Part shown: positions 44,481 to 51,756 of the stretch, piece by piece
How positions within the stretch are numbered: position 1 is the first letter of the stretch
How the letters are laid out: each line of letters begins with the position of its first letter
Assembly (NCBI RefSeq): GCF_026343115.1
Contig: NZ_JAPEMC010000001.1
Span: forward strand, 2,976,001-3,040,000
Direction: 5' to 3'
Length of the DNA stretch: 64,000 bases
Source: Streptomyces sp. NBC_00102
GTDB taxonomy: Bacteria; Actinomycetota; Actinomycetes; Streptomycetales; Streptomycetaceae
The notes under the pieces: model-generated
Told to the model about the DNA's origin: nothing
Seen by the model: the letters and a program-made list of their open reading frames with translations, nothing else
The model's database searches: none
Program-made: the position numbers and the translations under genes

Positions 44481-44578
44481 GGGCCCAGTGTACGGCGCTC
44501 CGCACGGCATCCTCCTGCGCTCAGAAGGATGCCGGTGGCCCGTATCGCGCGGGGAGCGGCCCGCTCGGAGAAGGCGGC

Positions 44579-45151
44579 CTACTTGAAGAAGGCGATGCCG
44601 TCGTCCGGGAGGTCGCCGAGGCTCTTCGCCATCTCCTGGACCTCCTCCGGGGTCACGACCTTCTTGAGGTGCGCCGACATGTACGGGCGCAGCTCGACGT
44701 CGGGGGTGGCCTTCTCGCCGACCCACATGAGGTCGCTGTTCACGTAGCCGTAGAGGCGCTTGCCGCCGCTGTACGGGCCGGAGGCCGCGGTGCGGGCGAC
44801 CGCGTCGGTGACGACGTCGATCTGCGGCTTCTGGTCGGCCAGCTCGCCGTACCAGACCTCGACCACACCCTGGTCGCGGACCATGACGATCTCGACCTTG
44901 CGGTCCTTGTCGATGCGCCAGTAGCCGGACTCAGACTCCAGCGGACGGACCTTGTTGCCCTCGGCGTCGAGCACCCAGGAGTGCGAGACGTATTCGAGGA
45001 AGTCGCGGCCGTCGTGGCTGAAGGAGACCTCCTGGCCGAAGTTGCACTTCTCGTCGCCGGGGAAGTCGGCGACGCCCGCGCCGGCCCAGTTGCCCAGCAG
45101 GAACGCCAGCGGAACGAGGTCCCGGTGAAGGTCGGACGGAATCGAGATCAT
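44579..45151 (-). CDS. Nitrobindin-type heme-binding protein (FABP-like)
   Basis: The 190-residue beta-barrel protein carries the nitrobindin signature FLLGNWAGAGVADFPG (about 17-32, GxWxGxG) and the C-terminal MSAHLKKV in which His binds heme iron. Nitrobindins isomerise peroxynitrite and may sense NO. Strands such as YGYVNSDLMWVGEKA complete the ten-stranded barrel. It is cytosolic. It lies just upstream of nur on the same strand, 98 bases away, so joint transcription is possible. Confidence 0.9.
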   Translation of the reverse strand: MISIPSDLHRDLVPLAFLLGNWAGAGVADFPGDEKCNFGQEVSFSHDGRDFLEYVSHSWVLDAEGNKVRPLESESGYWRIDKDRKVEIVMVRDQGVVEVWYGELADQKPQIDVVTDAVARTAASGPYSGGKRLYGYVNSDLMWVGEKATPDVELRPYMSAHLKKVVTPEEVQEMAKSLGDLPDDGIAFFK

Positions 45152-45197
45152 GAGCGGCTCAGGCGATCTGTGAGGGAATGGCGGAGGTGGACGAGGG

Positions 45198-45299
45198 TCA
45201 GCGCTGGCCCTGGTACAGCTTCTTCACGGTCACCGCGGCGAAGGCGAGGACGCCGACGCAGACCAGGACCAGCAGGGTGTCGAAGAATGCCTCAAGCAC
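45198..45299 (-). CDS. 33-residue single-pass membrane peptide
   Basis: A GTG at 45299 is preceded by GAGGAG at seven bases. The product is MLEAFFDTLLVLVCVGVLAFAAVTVKKLYQGQR: an acidic N-terminus, one 20-residue hydrophobic helix and a basic C-terminus, as for a small type I-like membrane peptide. It lies 46 bases upstream of the nitrobindin gene on the same strand and after a strong terminator, so it may head that transcript. Too short for homology claims, but ribosome site and composition support it. Confidence 0.65.
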   Translation of the reverse strand: MLEAFFDTLLVLVCVGVLAFAAVTVKKLYQGQR

Positions 45300-45344
45300 G
45301 AAGAGCTCCTCGTAACGAGCGAATGACGGCAATGGCGCCAATAC

Positions 45345-45383
45345 AGGGCCGGGCCCCAGCCTAGTCGGTAGGGGCCCGGCCCT
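45345..45383. terminator. Bidirectional terminator with 13-bp stem
   Basis: AGGGCCGGGCCCC at 45345-45357 pairs perfectly with 45371-45383. It ends the three-gene membrane operon read from the minus strand. Confidence 0.85.
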
Positions 45384-45431
45384 CTCGTTCAGGTCCGCGC
45401 GGTGCCGGGCGGTGCGGGCGCCGGGCGGGGC

Positions 45432-46481
45432 TCAGCCGAGCAGCTGGTCCTGGAGGATCACCGTCTGCTGGAAGGGCACCTTCGCCGCCTTCCCGCCGCC
45501 CCCTCGGGACTGCTCGATCATCGCGACGATGTCCCCCGCGATGACGTACGCGACCCGGACGTGCTCCTTGTCGTACGGCTTCTCCTCGTCGAAGACGTAC
45601 GGCTGGACGTCGGCCGAGATCGTGTCGTCCGGCCAGGAGTCGTCCAGGACCAGACCCGCCACGCCTGCGGGCAGCGGCTGCTCACTGTTGCGCATGGCCA
45701 GCTCGTCGCCGAAGTCGGTGGCGAACGCGACCGAGTTGAACTGGAGCAGGTAGATCTTGGAGGAGGTGCCGTCCGGCATGGTCCAGCCGCGCGCCGCCGT
45801 GTGGCGCAGCGCGGAGTCCGTCAGGACCTGGCCCAGGTGGGACCGGTCGTCCTCGGCGAACTCCGAGAGGAACTGCGCCGAGGGGACCCAGTCGCCGGTG
45901 AGCTTCTTGTCCGGCACCGATCCGGCGGGGGCGGGCAGCAGCAGCTTCCGCACGTCGGCGTAGTGGATCTCCGCGTCGTTGGATGCGTCGAAGGGGCGGG
46001 CCTTGCCGGGGGGAAGCGCGGGCAGCGCGAGCTCGGGGTAGTCCCACCGGCCGTCGCCCACGGTGGAGAGACCGGGTACGTCGGTCCGCTCCATCGAGGT
46101 GATCCCGTAGGCGGTCCCGGCCGAGGCGGCACCGAAGACCAGTACGGCGGCGGTCCAGCGCGCGACGGCACGCAGGACGCGCCGCGGCTTCCGGGGCCCC
46201 GCGGGAGGCTCCTGCCCCTCCGGGCTCCCCGCCGGTACGAGCACGAACCCGGCGGGCGGGGCCGCCAGGGGCGCCGGCCCCCCGGGGAGGGGCGGCGGCG
46301 GTACGGTCGCCGGACCGGCCGGCGGCACCTGCGCCGGAGCGGGCACGGTCTCCGCCGGAGCGGGAACCGGGGCCGGAGCGGGAACCGGGGCCGGAGCGGG
46401 CGCGGTTTTTGCCGCCGCCGGGTCCGGAGCGGGCGCGGGCGTGTCGGCCTGCGGCTCCGGGGTCACCGTCTGCTCGGTCAT
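45432..46481 (-). CDS. Pro-rich single-pass membrane protein, paralog 3 of 3
   Basis: A 349-residue protein with a cytoplasmic N-terminus (about 1-110) made of Pro/Ala repeats (APAPAPVPAP), a basic stop (RKPRRVLRAVARW), one membrane helix (about 112-132) and an external domain (about 140-349). The external domain has RKLLLPAPAGS and the pattern ALRHTAARGW...TSSKIYLLQFNSVAFATDF, and ends in KVPFQQTVILQDQLLG. The RKLLLPA element is shared with the two upstream proteins, so all three are paralogs. ATGA overlap with the preceding gene. I do not recognise the family. Confidence 0.75.
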   Translation of the reverse strand: MTEQTVTPEPQADTPAPAPDPAAAKTAPAPAPVPAPAPVPAPAETVPAPAQVPPAGPATVPPPPLPGGPAPLAAPPAGFVLVPAGSPEGQEPPAGPRKPRRVLRAVARWTAAVLVFGAASAGTAYGITSMERTDVPGLSTVGDGRWDYPELALPALPPGKARPFDASNDAEIHYADVRKLLLPAPAGSVPDKKLTGDWVPSAQFLSEFAEDDRSHLGQVLTDSALRHTAARGWTMPDGTSSKIYLLQFNSVAFATDFGDELAMRNSEQPLPAGVAGLVLDDSWPDDTISADVQPYVFDEEKPYDKEHVRVAYVIAGDIVAMIEQSRGGGGKAAKVPFQQTVILQDQLLG

Positions 46482-47437
46482 ATGTACTCCCCCGGGGACT
46501 TGATGTGGTCGAGCTCGTCCTTCACCAGGCCGGCGACGTCGGACATGCTCATCGGTTCCGTCCCCTCGGCCTCGACGGTGATGAGGAGTTCGTCCTCGTA
46601 CGCCGTGCACATCACGCCGTCGAGCCCGTCCTCGTTCTTGGGGTAGCGGAAGCAGAGGGCCTTCTTGTAGCCCTTGATCTTCGGACCCTCACGGAAGATG
46701 TCGAGCCCGTCCATGAACTCGGTGTCGGCGGACCACAGGTCGTGGACCGCCTTGGTGTCCTTCATCCGCACGACGCCGATGACGGCCGTCATCTCGGACG
46801 ACACGTAGGACCGCTGGGCCATGCCCTGGATCTTCATCCGGTCGACGCGCTTCTCGTACTCCCGGCGGGCCTTGCCCGCCAGGCCGTGGACCGACTGCTT
46901 GATGGCCGTCGCGGCCTCCTTGCCGGTGGTCACGCTGTCGTTGCTCAGCCCACCGTTGTCCATGCCGAGTTGCCAGTCGTCCGTCGCCGGGAGGAGCAAC
47001 TTGCTGAGTTCGGAGTCGTACCGGCCCGCCAGGGCGGCTTTGCCGAGATCCTTCTCCTCGCCCTTCGCCGCCCGGGACTCCTTCGGCGCGCCCTTGGGCC
47101 AGAGGACGGTGGGCGAGGTGCGGTCCGCCGAGTCGACGGTGTTCTTGGTGTAGACGCCGGCGCCGGCGATCACACCGAGGACGACCACGGCCGGCACGAC
47201 GTACCGCGCCATCCGCATCACCCGACCGGTACCGGCCTTCGCCGCCGGAGCGGGAGCCCCGGTCTCCGTGGAGGCGCCGGTCCCCTCGGAAGACCCCGCC
47301 TCCGGGAGGGGCACGGCGTCGGGCGTGGCCTCGGGCGTGGCGTCGGGCACGGCGTCGGGCGTGGCCTCGGGCGTGGCCTCGAAGGGCGCTCCGGGTGTGG
47401 CGTCCGGGGGCACGGCCTCGTTCTTCTCGTCGTTCAC
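46478..47437 (-). CDS. Single-pass membrane protein, paralog 2 of 3
   Basis: A 319-residue protein with the same plan as its neighbours. The cytoplasmic N-terminus (about 1-72) contains a 12-residue repeat (DATPEATPDAVP). A membrane helix spans about 78-97 (YVVPAVVVLGVIAGAGVY). The external domain (about 100-319) has SKLLLPATDDW and a later Cys pair (ALCFRYP, GVMCTAYED) that could form a disulfide, followed by the strand ELLITVEAEGTEP. Start is GTG 47437, overlapping the upstream gene by four bases; its stop overlaps the downstream gene likewise. No known function. Confidence 0.75.
   Translation of the reverse strand: MNDEKNEAVPPDATPGAPFEATPEATPDAVPDATPEATPDAVPLPEAGSSEGTGASTETGAPAPAAKAGTGRVMRMARYVVPAVVVLGVIAGAGVYTKNTVDSADRTSPTVLWPKGAPKESRAAKGEEKDLGKAALAGRYDSELSKLLLPATDDWQLGMDNGGLSNDSVTTGKEAATAIKQSVHGLAGKARREYEKRVDRMKIQGMAQRSYVSSEMTAVIGVVRMKDTKAVHDLWSADTEFMDGLDIFREGPKIKGYKKALCFRYPKNEDGLDGVMCTAYEDELLITVEAEGTEPMSMSDVAGLVKDELDHIKSPGEYI
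47311..47382. repeat. Two 36-bp tandem repeats in the paralog 2 gene
   Basis: Units 47311-47346 and 47347-47382 (GCACGGCGTCGGGCGTGGCC...) are nearly identical and in frame; they encode the 12-residue DATPEATPDAVP repeat. Confidence 0.85.
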
Positions 47438-48399
47438 AGCCGCTCCAACTGGCGCTCCGCCAGGCTCCGGATGGTCTTCTTGCTGATCGGCTCGGAGTCG
47501 AAGACCGAGATGTCCATCACGATGTCCCCGCGCACCGCGATGGCCCTGGCCTCGTACATCGGCAGGTATCCGGCTTCGCGGTGGACGGGGTAGATGAAGT
47601 ACCGGCCGTCGAGGCTGCCCTTGACGGGGTCGCCGTCGTTGTCCGCCCCGTCCTCGTACGGCAGGTAGTTCATCTGCGAGGCGAAGTGGTCCGCGGCTCC
47701 GAGGGAGTCGTCGGAGCGGTACTGCACGAGGTCGACCTTCGTCTCGCGGTTCTCGCCCTCGCTCCAGGACGCCTCCGCGATGCGCCGGATGCCGCTGCCC
47801 AGCAGGTCGTCGAACATGTAGTCGGGGCTCTCGTACTCCGAGGCGTAGTCGGACAGGGTCAGGAAGCCCCTGCCGAAGTCCTCGTCCACCTCGGCGCCCT
47901 TGGGCGCGGGCAGCAGCAGCTTGGTCAGGTCACCGTCCGTCTTCACCTGGCGGTCCTGGGCCACCGGCAGCGGGTCGGCGACTTTGCCCGGCTTCGTCGG
48001 GTAGGCGAGCCGCGCATGCGCGAGCGGGCCCAGCGGGGTCGGGTCGCGGTCGGCCTGTACGCCGTACCCCACGGCCCCGCCGATGGCCACGCCGAGCACC
48101 GCGGCGGCCAGCACGATGAGCGAGGTGCGTCCGCGCGGACGGCGGCGGACGGTGTCCGGGGCGGGCTCGGCAGCGCTCTCGGTCGCGCTCTCGGCTGCGA
48201 TTTCCTGCTCGTCGGCCACCGGCGCGGGCGGCACATCCGCGGGTGCGGGCGGTACGGGCGCGGAAGGAGCGGCCGGGGTCAGGTTCTCACCGGGCTCCGC
48301 GGCCTGCGGCACGTCCGGCGACTGGACGACATCGCCGGAATCGGTGTCTTTCGGTTCCAAAAGGGTCCCCCCATAAGAGACCTGAGGCGCGGGTTCCAT
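47434..48399 (-). CDS. Single-pass membrane protein, paralog 1 of 3
   Basis: The 321-residue first gene of the operon. It has a cytoplasmic N-terminus rich in Pro, Glu and Ala (about 1-88), a basic RRRPRGR stop, a membrane helix (about 95-113, SLIVLAAAVLGVAIGGAVGYGV) and an external domain with TKLLLPAPKGAEVD, EASWSEGENRETKVDLVQYRS and a final GDIVMDISVFDSEPISKKTIRSLAERQLERL. The latter parallels the GDIVAMIEQS region of paralog 3. I use ATG 48399; an upstream ATG at 48423 lacks support. The DsrE gene is divergent, 68 bases away. Confidence 0.75.
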   Translation of the reverse strand: MEPAPQVSYGGTLLEPKDTDSGDVVQSPDVPQAAEPGENLTPAAPSAPVPPAPADVPPAPVADEQEIAAESATESAAEPAPDTVRRRPRGRTSLIVLAAAVLGVAIGGAVGYGVQADRDPTPLGPLAHARLAYPTKPGKVADPLPVAQDRQVKTDGDLTKLLLPAPKGAEVDEDFGRGFLTLSDYASEYESPDYMFDDLLGSGIRRIAEASWSEGENRETKVDLVQYRSDDSLGAADHFASQMNYLPYEDGADNDGDPVKGSLDGRYFIYPVHREAGYLPMYEARAIAVRGDIVMDISVFDSEPISKKTIRSLAERQLERL

Positions 48400-48467
48400 T
48401 ACCTGCGCACACAACTGACCCACAGGTCGCAGAAGGGGTTGCGCGGCCGACGGTTACAGTTCGGCAT

Positions 48468-48830
48468 ATGCCGAAGAAGCTCGTGATCAAGGTGACCGCA
48501 GGGGCCGACTCCGCCGAGCGGTGCTCGCAGGCGTTCACGGTGGCGGCGGTCGCCGTCGCCAGTGGCGTGGAGGTCTCGCTCTGGCTGACCGGGGAGTCGG
48601 CCTGGTTCGCCCTGCCCGGCCGCGCCGCCGACTTCGAACTCCCGCACGCCGCACCGCTGCCCGACCTCATCGAGTCGATCATGGCGGGCGGCCGGATCAC
48701 CCTCTGCACCCAGTGCGCGGCACGGCGGGACATCACGGAGCGGGACGTCCTGGAGGGCGTACGGATCGCGGGGGCGCAGGTCTTCGTCCAGGAGGCGATG
48801 GCCGACGACGCCCAGGCACTGGTCTACTGA
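48468..48830 (+). CDS. DsrE-family protein
   Basis: The 120-residue protein shows the DsrE/TusD fold pattern: KLVIKVTAGADSAERCSQAFTVAAVAVASGVEVSLWLTGESAWFAL, then PLPDLIESIMAGGRITLCTQCAARR with a C-x2-C pair at about 85-88 and a last helix. DsrE-like proteins carry sulfur on a Cys or act in peroxide/thiol relay. Its position near the rhodanese operon fits sulfur metabolism. ATG 48468 follows the AT-rich GTTACAGTTCGGCAT. Confidence 0.85.
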   Translation: MPKKLVIKVTAGADSAERCSQAFTVAAVAVASGVEVSLWLTGESAWFALPGRAADFELPHAAPLPDLIESIMAGGRITLCTQCAARRDITERDVLEGVRIAGAQVFVQEAMADDAQALVY

Positions 48831-48854
48831 CGGACCGTCGGGCGCGGGGCGGCG

Positions 48855-49127
48855 TCAACGGTCGTATCCGCGGCGCTTCCTGTCGTCCAGCTCGTCCCAC
48901 CACTCGTCGGACTTCGGATCGCCGGACGGATGCTCGTCCCACCAACGGTCCTCGGGGCCACGGCGGTTGGCGACCATCGCCGCGACCGGCGGGATGACCA
49001 TGGCGACCACGCACATCCCCACGGCGACCGGCATCGACCAGAGGCGCACGACGGCCCAGGCGGACACGAAGAGGACGACGCATCCGCCCATCAGCAGGAA
49101 ATAGCCGCGCCGGCGCCGGGCGTACAT
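48855..49127 (-). CDS. DUF3099-family membrane protein
   Basis: The 90-residue product has a basic start (MYARRRRGYF), two adjacent membrane helices (about 11-31, LLMGGCVVLFVSAWAVVRLW, and 34-53, MPVAVGMCVVAMVIPPVAAMV) and a charged Trp-rich tail (RWWDEHPSGDPKSDEWWDELDDRKRRG). This is the DUF3099 layout. Role unknown. ATG 49127 is chosen; a longer frame adds Arg-rich sequence without support. Confidence 0.8.
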   Translation of the reverse strand: MYARRRRGYFLLMGGCVVLFVSAWAVVRLWSMPVAVGMCVVAMVIPPVAAMVANRRGPEDRWWDEHPSGDPKSDEWWDELDDRKRRGYDR

Positions 49128-49188
49128 ACCTCCAGCGTAAGGGCTGTCCCCCGGGCCCGGCGCGACCGATCGCCCCCGGGCAGCACGA

Positions 49189-49243
49189 AGGGCCGTACCC
49201 CTTCTGTCACAGGTGGCGTCCAACCCCCCTGGGGTACGGCCCT
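49189..49243 (-). terminator. Terminator downstream of the sseA-sseC operon
   Basis: AGGGCCGTACCCC at 49189-49201 pairs perfectly with 49231-49243 (13 bp, 29-base loop with a further GTGGCG/CACC element). It lies about 70 bases past the sseC stop. Confidence 0.75.
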
Positions 49244-49313
49244 CCGGCCCTGCCTCACCGGTGCGGGCACCCCGCTCGCGCAGGGCCCCGCACCGATCAG
49301 CGGCTCACGTCGC

Positions 49314-49601
49314 TCAGACGGCGATGGCAACCTCGGAGAGGCCACCGGTCTGTGCGACGACGGTGCGGTCGGCGCTGCCGCCCGGAACCAGCGCGCGGAC
49401 CGTCCAGGTCCCCTCGGCCGCGTAGAAACGGAACTGCCCGGTCGCCGAGGTCGGGACCTCGGCGGTGAACTCACCGGTCGAGTCCAGCAGACGGACGTAG
49501 CCGGTGACGGGCTCGCCGTCACGGGTCACGCTGCCCTGGATCGTCGTCTCGCCGGGCTTGATGGTCGAAGCGTCGGGGCCGCCGGCCTTTGCTCCACACA
49601 T
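49314..49601 (-). CDS. sseC: DUF1416 protein SseC, rhodanese partner
   Basis: A 95-residue beta-rich protein that begins MCGAKAGGPDASTIKPGETTIQGSVTRDGEPVTGYVRLLDSTGEFTAEVPTS. It is the DUF1416 (SseC) family, always found next to sseA in actinobacteria. It may help in sulfur transfer through its only Cys (Cys2). It lies 35 bases after sseA in the same operon. Confidence 0.9.
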   Translation of the reverse strand: MCGAKAGGPDASTIKPGETTIQGSVTRDGEPVTGYVRLLDSTGEFTAEVPTSATGQFRFYAAEGTWTVRALVPGGSADRTVVAQTGGLSEVAIAV

Positions 49602-49636
49602 GGTGTTCAGTCCTTCTGGGTCGGGGGTCCTGCGAA

Positions 49637-50476
49637 TTACTTGTTGGCGCCGAGCTCGATCGGCACGCCCACGAGGGAGCCGTACTCGGTCCACGAGCCG
49701 TCGTAGTTCTTGACGTTCTCCTGGCCGAGCAGCTCGTGCAGGACGAACCAGGTCAGCGCGGAGCGCTCGCCGATGCGGCAGTACGCGATGGTGTCCTTCG
49801 CCAGGTCGACCTGCTCGTCCTCGTAGAGGGCCTTGAGCTCGTCGTCCGACTTGAAGGTGCCGTCGTCGTTGGCGTTCTTCGACCACGGGATGTTGCGGGC
49901 GCCGGGCACGTGGCCGGGGCGCTGCGACTGCTCCTGCGGGAGGTGCGCCGGGGCGAGCAGCTTGCCGCTGAACTCGTCGGGGGAGCGCACGTCGACCAGG
50001 TTCAGCGTGCCGATGGCCGCCACGACGTCGTCGCGGTAGGCGCGGATCGACTCGTCCTGGGCCTTGGCCTTGTACTCGGTGGCCGGGCGCGCCGGGACGG
50101 CGTCGGTCAGGTCGCGGGAGTCGAGCTCCCACTTCTTGCGGCCACCGTCGAGGAGCTTGACGTTCTCGTGGCCGTAGAGCTTGAAGTACCAGTACGCGTA
50201 GGAGGCGAACCAGTTGTTGTTGCCGCCGTAGAGGACCACCAGCGTGTCGTTGGCGATGCCCTTCTCCGACAGGAGCTTCTCGAAGCCGGCCTGGTCGACG
50301 AAGTCACGGCGGACCGGGTCCTGGAGGTCCTTCGTCCAGTCGATCCGGATGGCGTTCTTGATGTGGTTCTTCTCGTACGCCGAGGTGTCCTCGTCGACCT
50401 CGACGATGGCGACCTGCGGGTCGTCGATGTGGGCCTCGACCCAGTCTGCATCGACCAGTACGTCGGTGCGGCTCAT
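49637..50476 (-). CDS. sseA: Thiosulfate sulfurtransferase (rhodanese)
   Basis: The 279-residue protein has two rhodanese domains (about 5-120 and 150-275). The active-site loop is CRIGERS with the catalytic Cys at about 231 in the second domain. Signature pieces are SRTDVLVDADWVEAHIDDP, WFASYAYWYFKLYGHENVKLLDGGRKKW and ARNIPWSKNAND. It moves sulfane sulfur from thiosulfate to cyanide or thiols and feeds cysteine and cofactor synthesis. It forms an operon with sseC and is preceded by a Cys-containing leader peptide. Confidence 0.93.
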   Translation of the reverse strand: MSRTDVLVDADWVEAHIDDPQVAIVEVDEDTSAYEKNHIKNAIRIDWTKDLQDPVRRDFVDQAGFEKLLSEKGIANDTLVVLYGGNNNWFASYAYWYFKLYGHENVKLLDGGRKKWELDSRDLTDAVPARPATEYKAKAQDESIRAYRDDVVAAIGTLNLVDVRSPDEFSGKLLAPAHLPQEQSQRPGHVPGARNIPWSKNANDDGTFKSDDELKALYEDEQVDLAKDTIAYCRIGERSALTWFVLHELLGQENVKNYDGSWTEYGSLVGVPIELGANK

Positions 50477-50575
50477 GCTGTTCTCCTCCGGGGCAGTCTG
50501 CGGCGGTGTCATGCGGAGTGAAAGTGCTGCGGCTGCACGCGGACGCCGGGCGTGGGCGTGCACCGGGGGCACGGG

Positions 50576-50608
50576 CCGGCCCCGACGGTTCAACGGTCGA
50601 GGGGCCGG
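50576..50608 (-). promoter_or_regulatory. Hairpin between the sulfur leader peptide and sseA, possible attenuator
   Basis: CCGGCCCC at 50576-50583 pairs with GGGGCCGG at 50601-50608, and GAC/GTC extends the stem around a two-base bulge. It begins about 30 bases after the leader stop on the minus strand, where an attenuator would be expected. Confidence 0.45.
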
Positions 50609-50639
50609 AGGGAAGCGGGACGGGACGGAAACGTCCTGC

Positions 50640-50720
50640 TCAGAAGGTGCGACAGAGCATGGCGGCGACGCGGCACAGGTCTACTGCCCGCCGCTTCGTG
50701 AGGTCCGCCTGTCGTTTCAT
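50640..50720 (-). CDS. 26-residue Cys-containing leader peptide upstream of sseA
   Basis: ATG 50720 starts MKRQADLTKRRAVDLCRVAAMLCRTF and a stop. The RR-x2-VDLCR-x5-LCR pattern is the one I know from the 'putative leader peptides' ahead of sulfur genes in Streptomyces. They are thought to sense cysteine through ribosome stalling at Cys codons (two TGC/TGT here). It lies 164 bases upstream of sseA on the same strand, with a hairpin between. The AT/GTC-rich GATCGGACAC precedes the ATG, so the mRNA may start close to it. Confidence 0.75.
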   Translation of the reverse strand: MKRQADLTKRRAVDLCRVAAMLCRTF

Positions 50721-50937
50721 GTGTCCGATCGTAGGGAGCCGGAGGCGGGGATGTCACCGGCATGTCGGATGATGAGACAGTAACGTCCGCGATACGAGAC
50801 TCAGTAGGGGAATCCACCTCCCCGGGAACCACCGGACCCGCCCGGACCGGGCTGCCATCTGCGGTACGGACGCCGGCGTCTCACCATCCGGTCCCCTGCC
50901 CCCGCGCGCCGCCGCCCAACCCCGTCGGCCCGGGGCG

Positions 50938-51630
50938 TCAGCCCACGAGGGCCATGTCGGTGGCCTCCACCGAGACCTCCAGGCCCTCCGGGCCTGCCTC
51001 GATCTTCTTCAGCACCACGCCGTCGGGCAGCCCGCCGAGGCTCCGCTCGAAGTCGGTACGGGTCCGCACCAGCTGCTCCAGGCCGGGGATGCCCTCGGCC
51101 GGCACCTCGTCCGCGCGGACCCTGACGGTACGGCCGTCGACCAGGGTCACCGAGGAGACCACGCTGCGGCTCACGTCGCCGAGGCCCGGCACGTTCACGG
51201 AGCCGGTGACCTTGACCTTGCCGTTGTCCGCGTACTGCACGGTGATGCCGTCCTCGGCGGCGGCGGACACGTCCGCGTAACTGACCACCGCGGTGCCCTT
51301 GACCAGACCGGCCCTGGCGCTGGAGTACCCCTCGCCGATGACGACCCGGTCGAGCTCGGCGCGCAGCTCGCTGATCCGGATGGTGTCCCCGGCGGCGCCG
51401 GCCTGGATGCCCTTGAGAACGACGTCGACCTGGTCGAGGTCCCGGCCCGCGATCTGGGTGAGGAAGGGGAAGCCGTGGATCGAGACCTCGGTGGAGGCGG
51501 CCGTGGCGCCGGTGAACTCGACCCGGTCCGCCGCCTCGTTCTCGGCGAAGTGGACCGCGATGCGGTCGACGGCCACGAACAGGCCCCCCAGAACCACCAC
51601 GACGATCAGCAGTATTCGCAGTGCGCGCAT
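50938..51630 (-). CDS. DUF2993-family secreted or membrane-anchored protein
   Basis: A 230-residue protein with an N-terminal hydrophobic helix (MRALRILLIVVVVLGGLFVAVDRIAV, about 4-22) that is an anchor or signal. The rest is beta-rich: VEFTGATAASTEVSIHGFPFLTQIAGRDLDQVDVVLKGI is the DUF2993 (LmeA-like) opening. Mycobacterial LmeA supports lipomannan elongation and binds lipid in a tubular (TULIP-like) fold. A similar lipid role here is an inference. ATG 51630 is used. Confidence 0.82.
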   Translation of the reverse strand: MRALRILLIVVVVLGGLFVAVDRIAVHFAENEAADRVEFTGATAASTEVSIHGFPFLTQIAGRDLDQVDVVLKGIQAGAAGDTIRISELRAELDRVVIGEGYSSARAGLVKGTAVVSYADVSAAAEDGITVQYADNGKVKVTGSVNVPGLGDVSRSVVSSVTLVDGRTVRVRADEVPAEGIPGLEQLVRTRTDFERSLGGLPDGVVLKKIEAGPEGLEVSVEATDMALVG

Positions 51631-51756
51631 GCCTGTTCTTCTCCCACTCTCGCCGACGGACTCCGGGCTTCCCAACGGCCTGACACGGCCGCGGAAAGCC
51701 CGGAGTGAGCGACGAAGCGGGGTACCCGGTCGGTTCCCGGAAGGATCGGCGGACCG

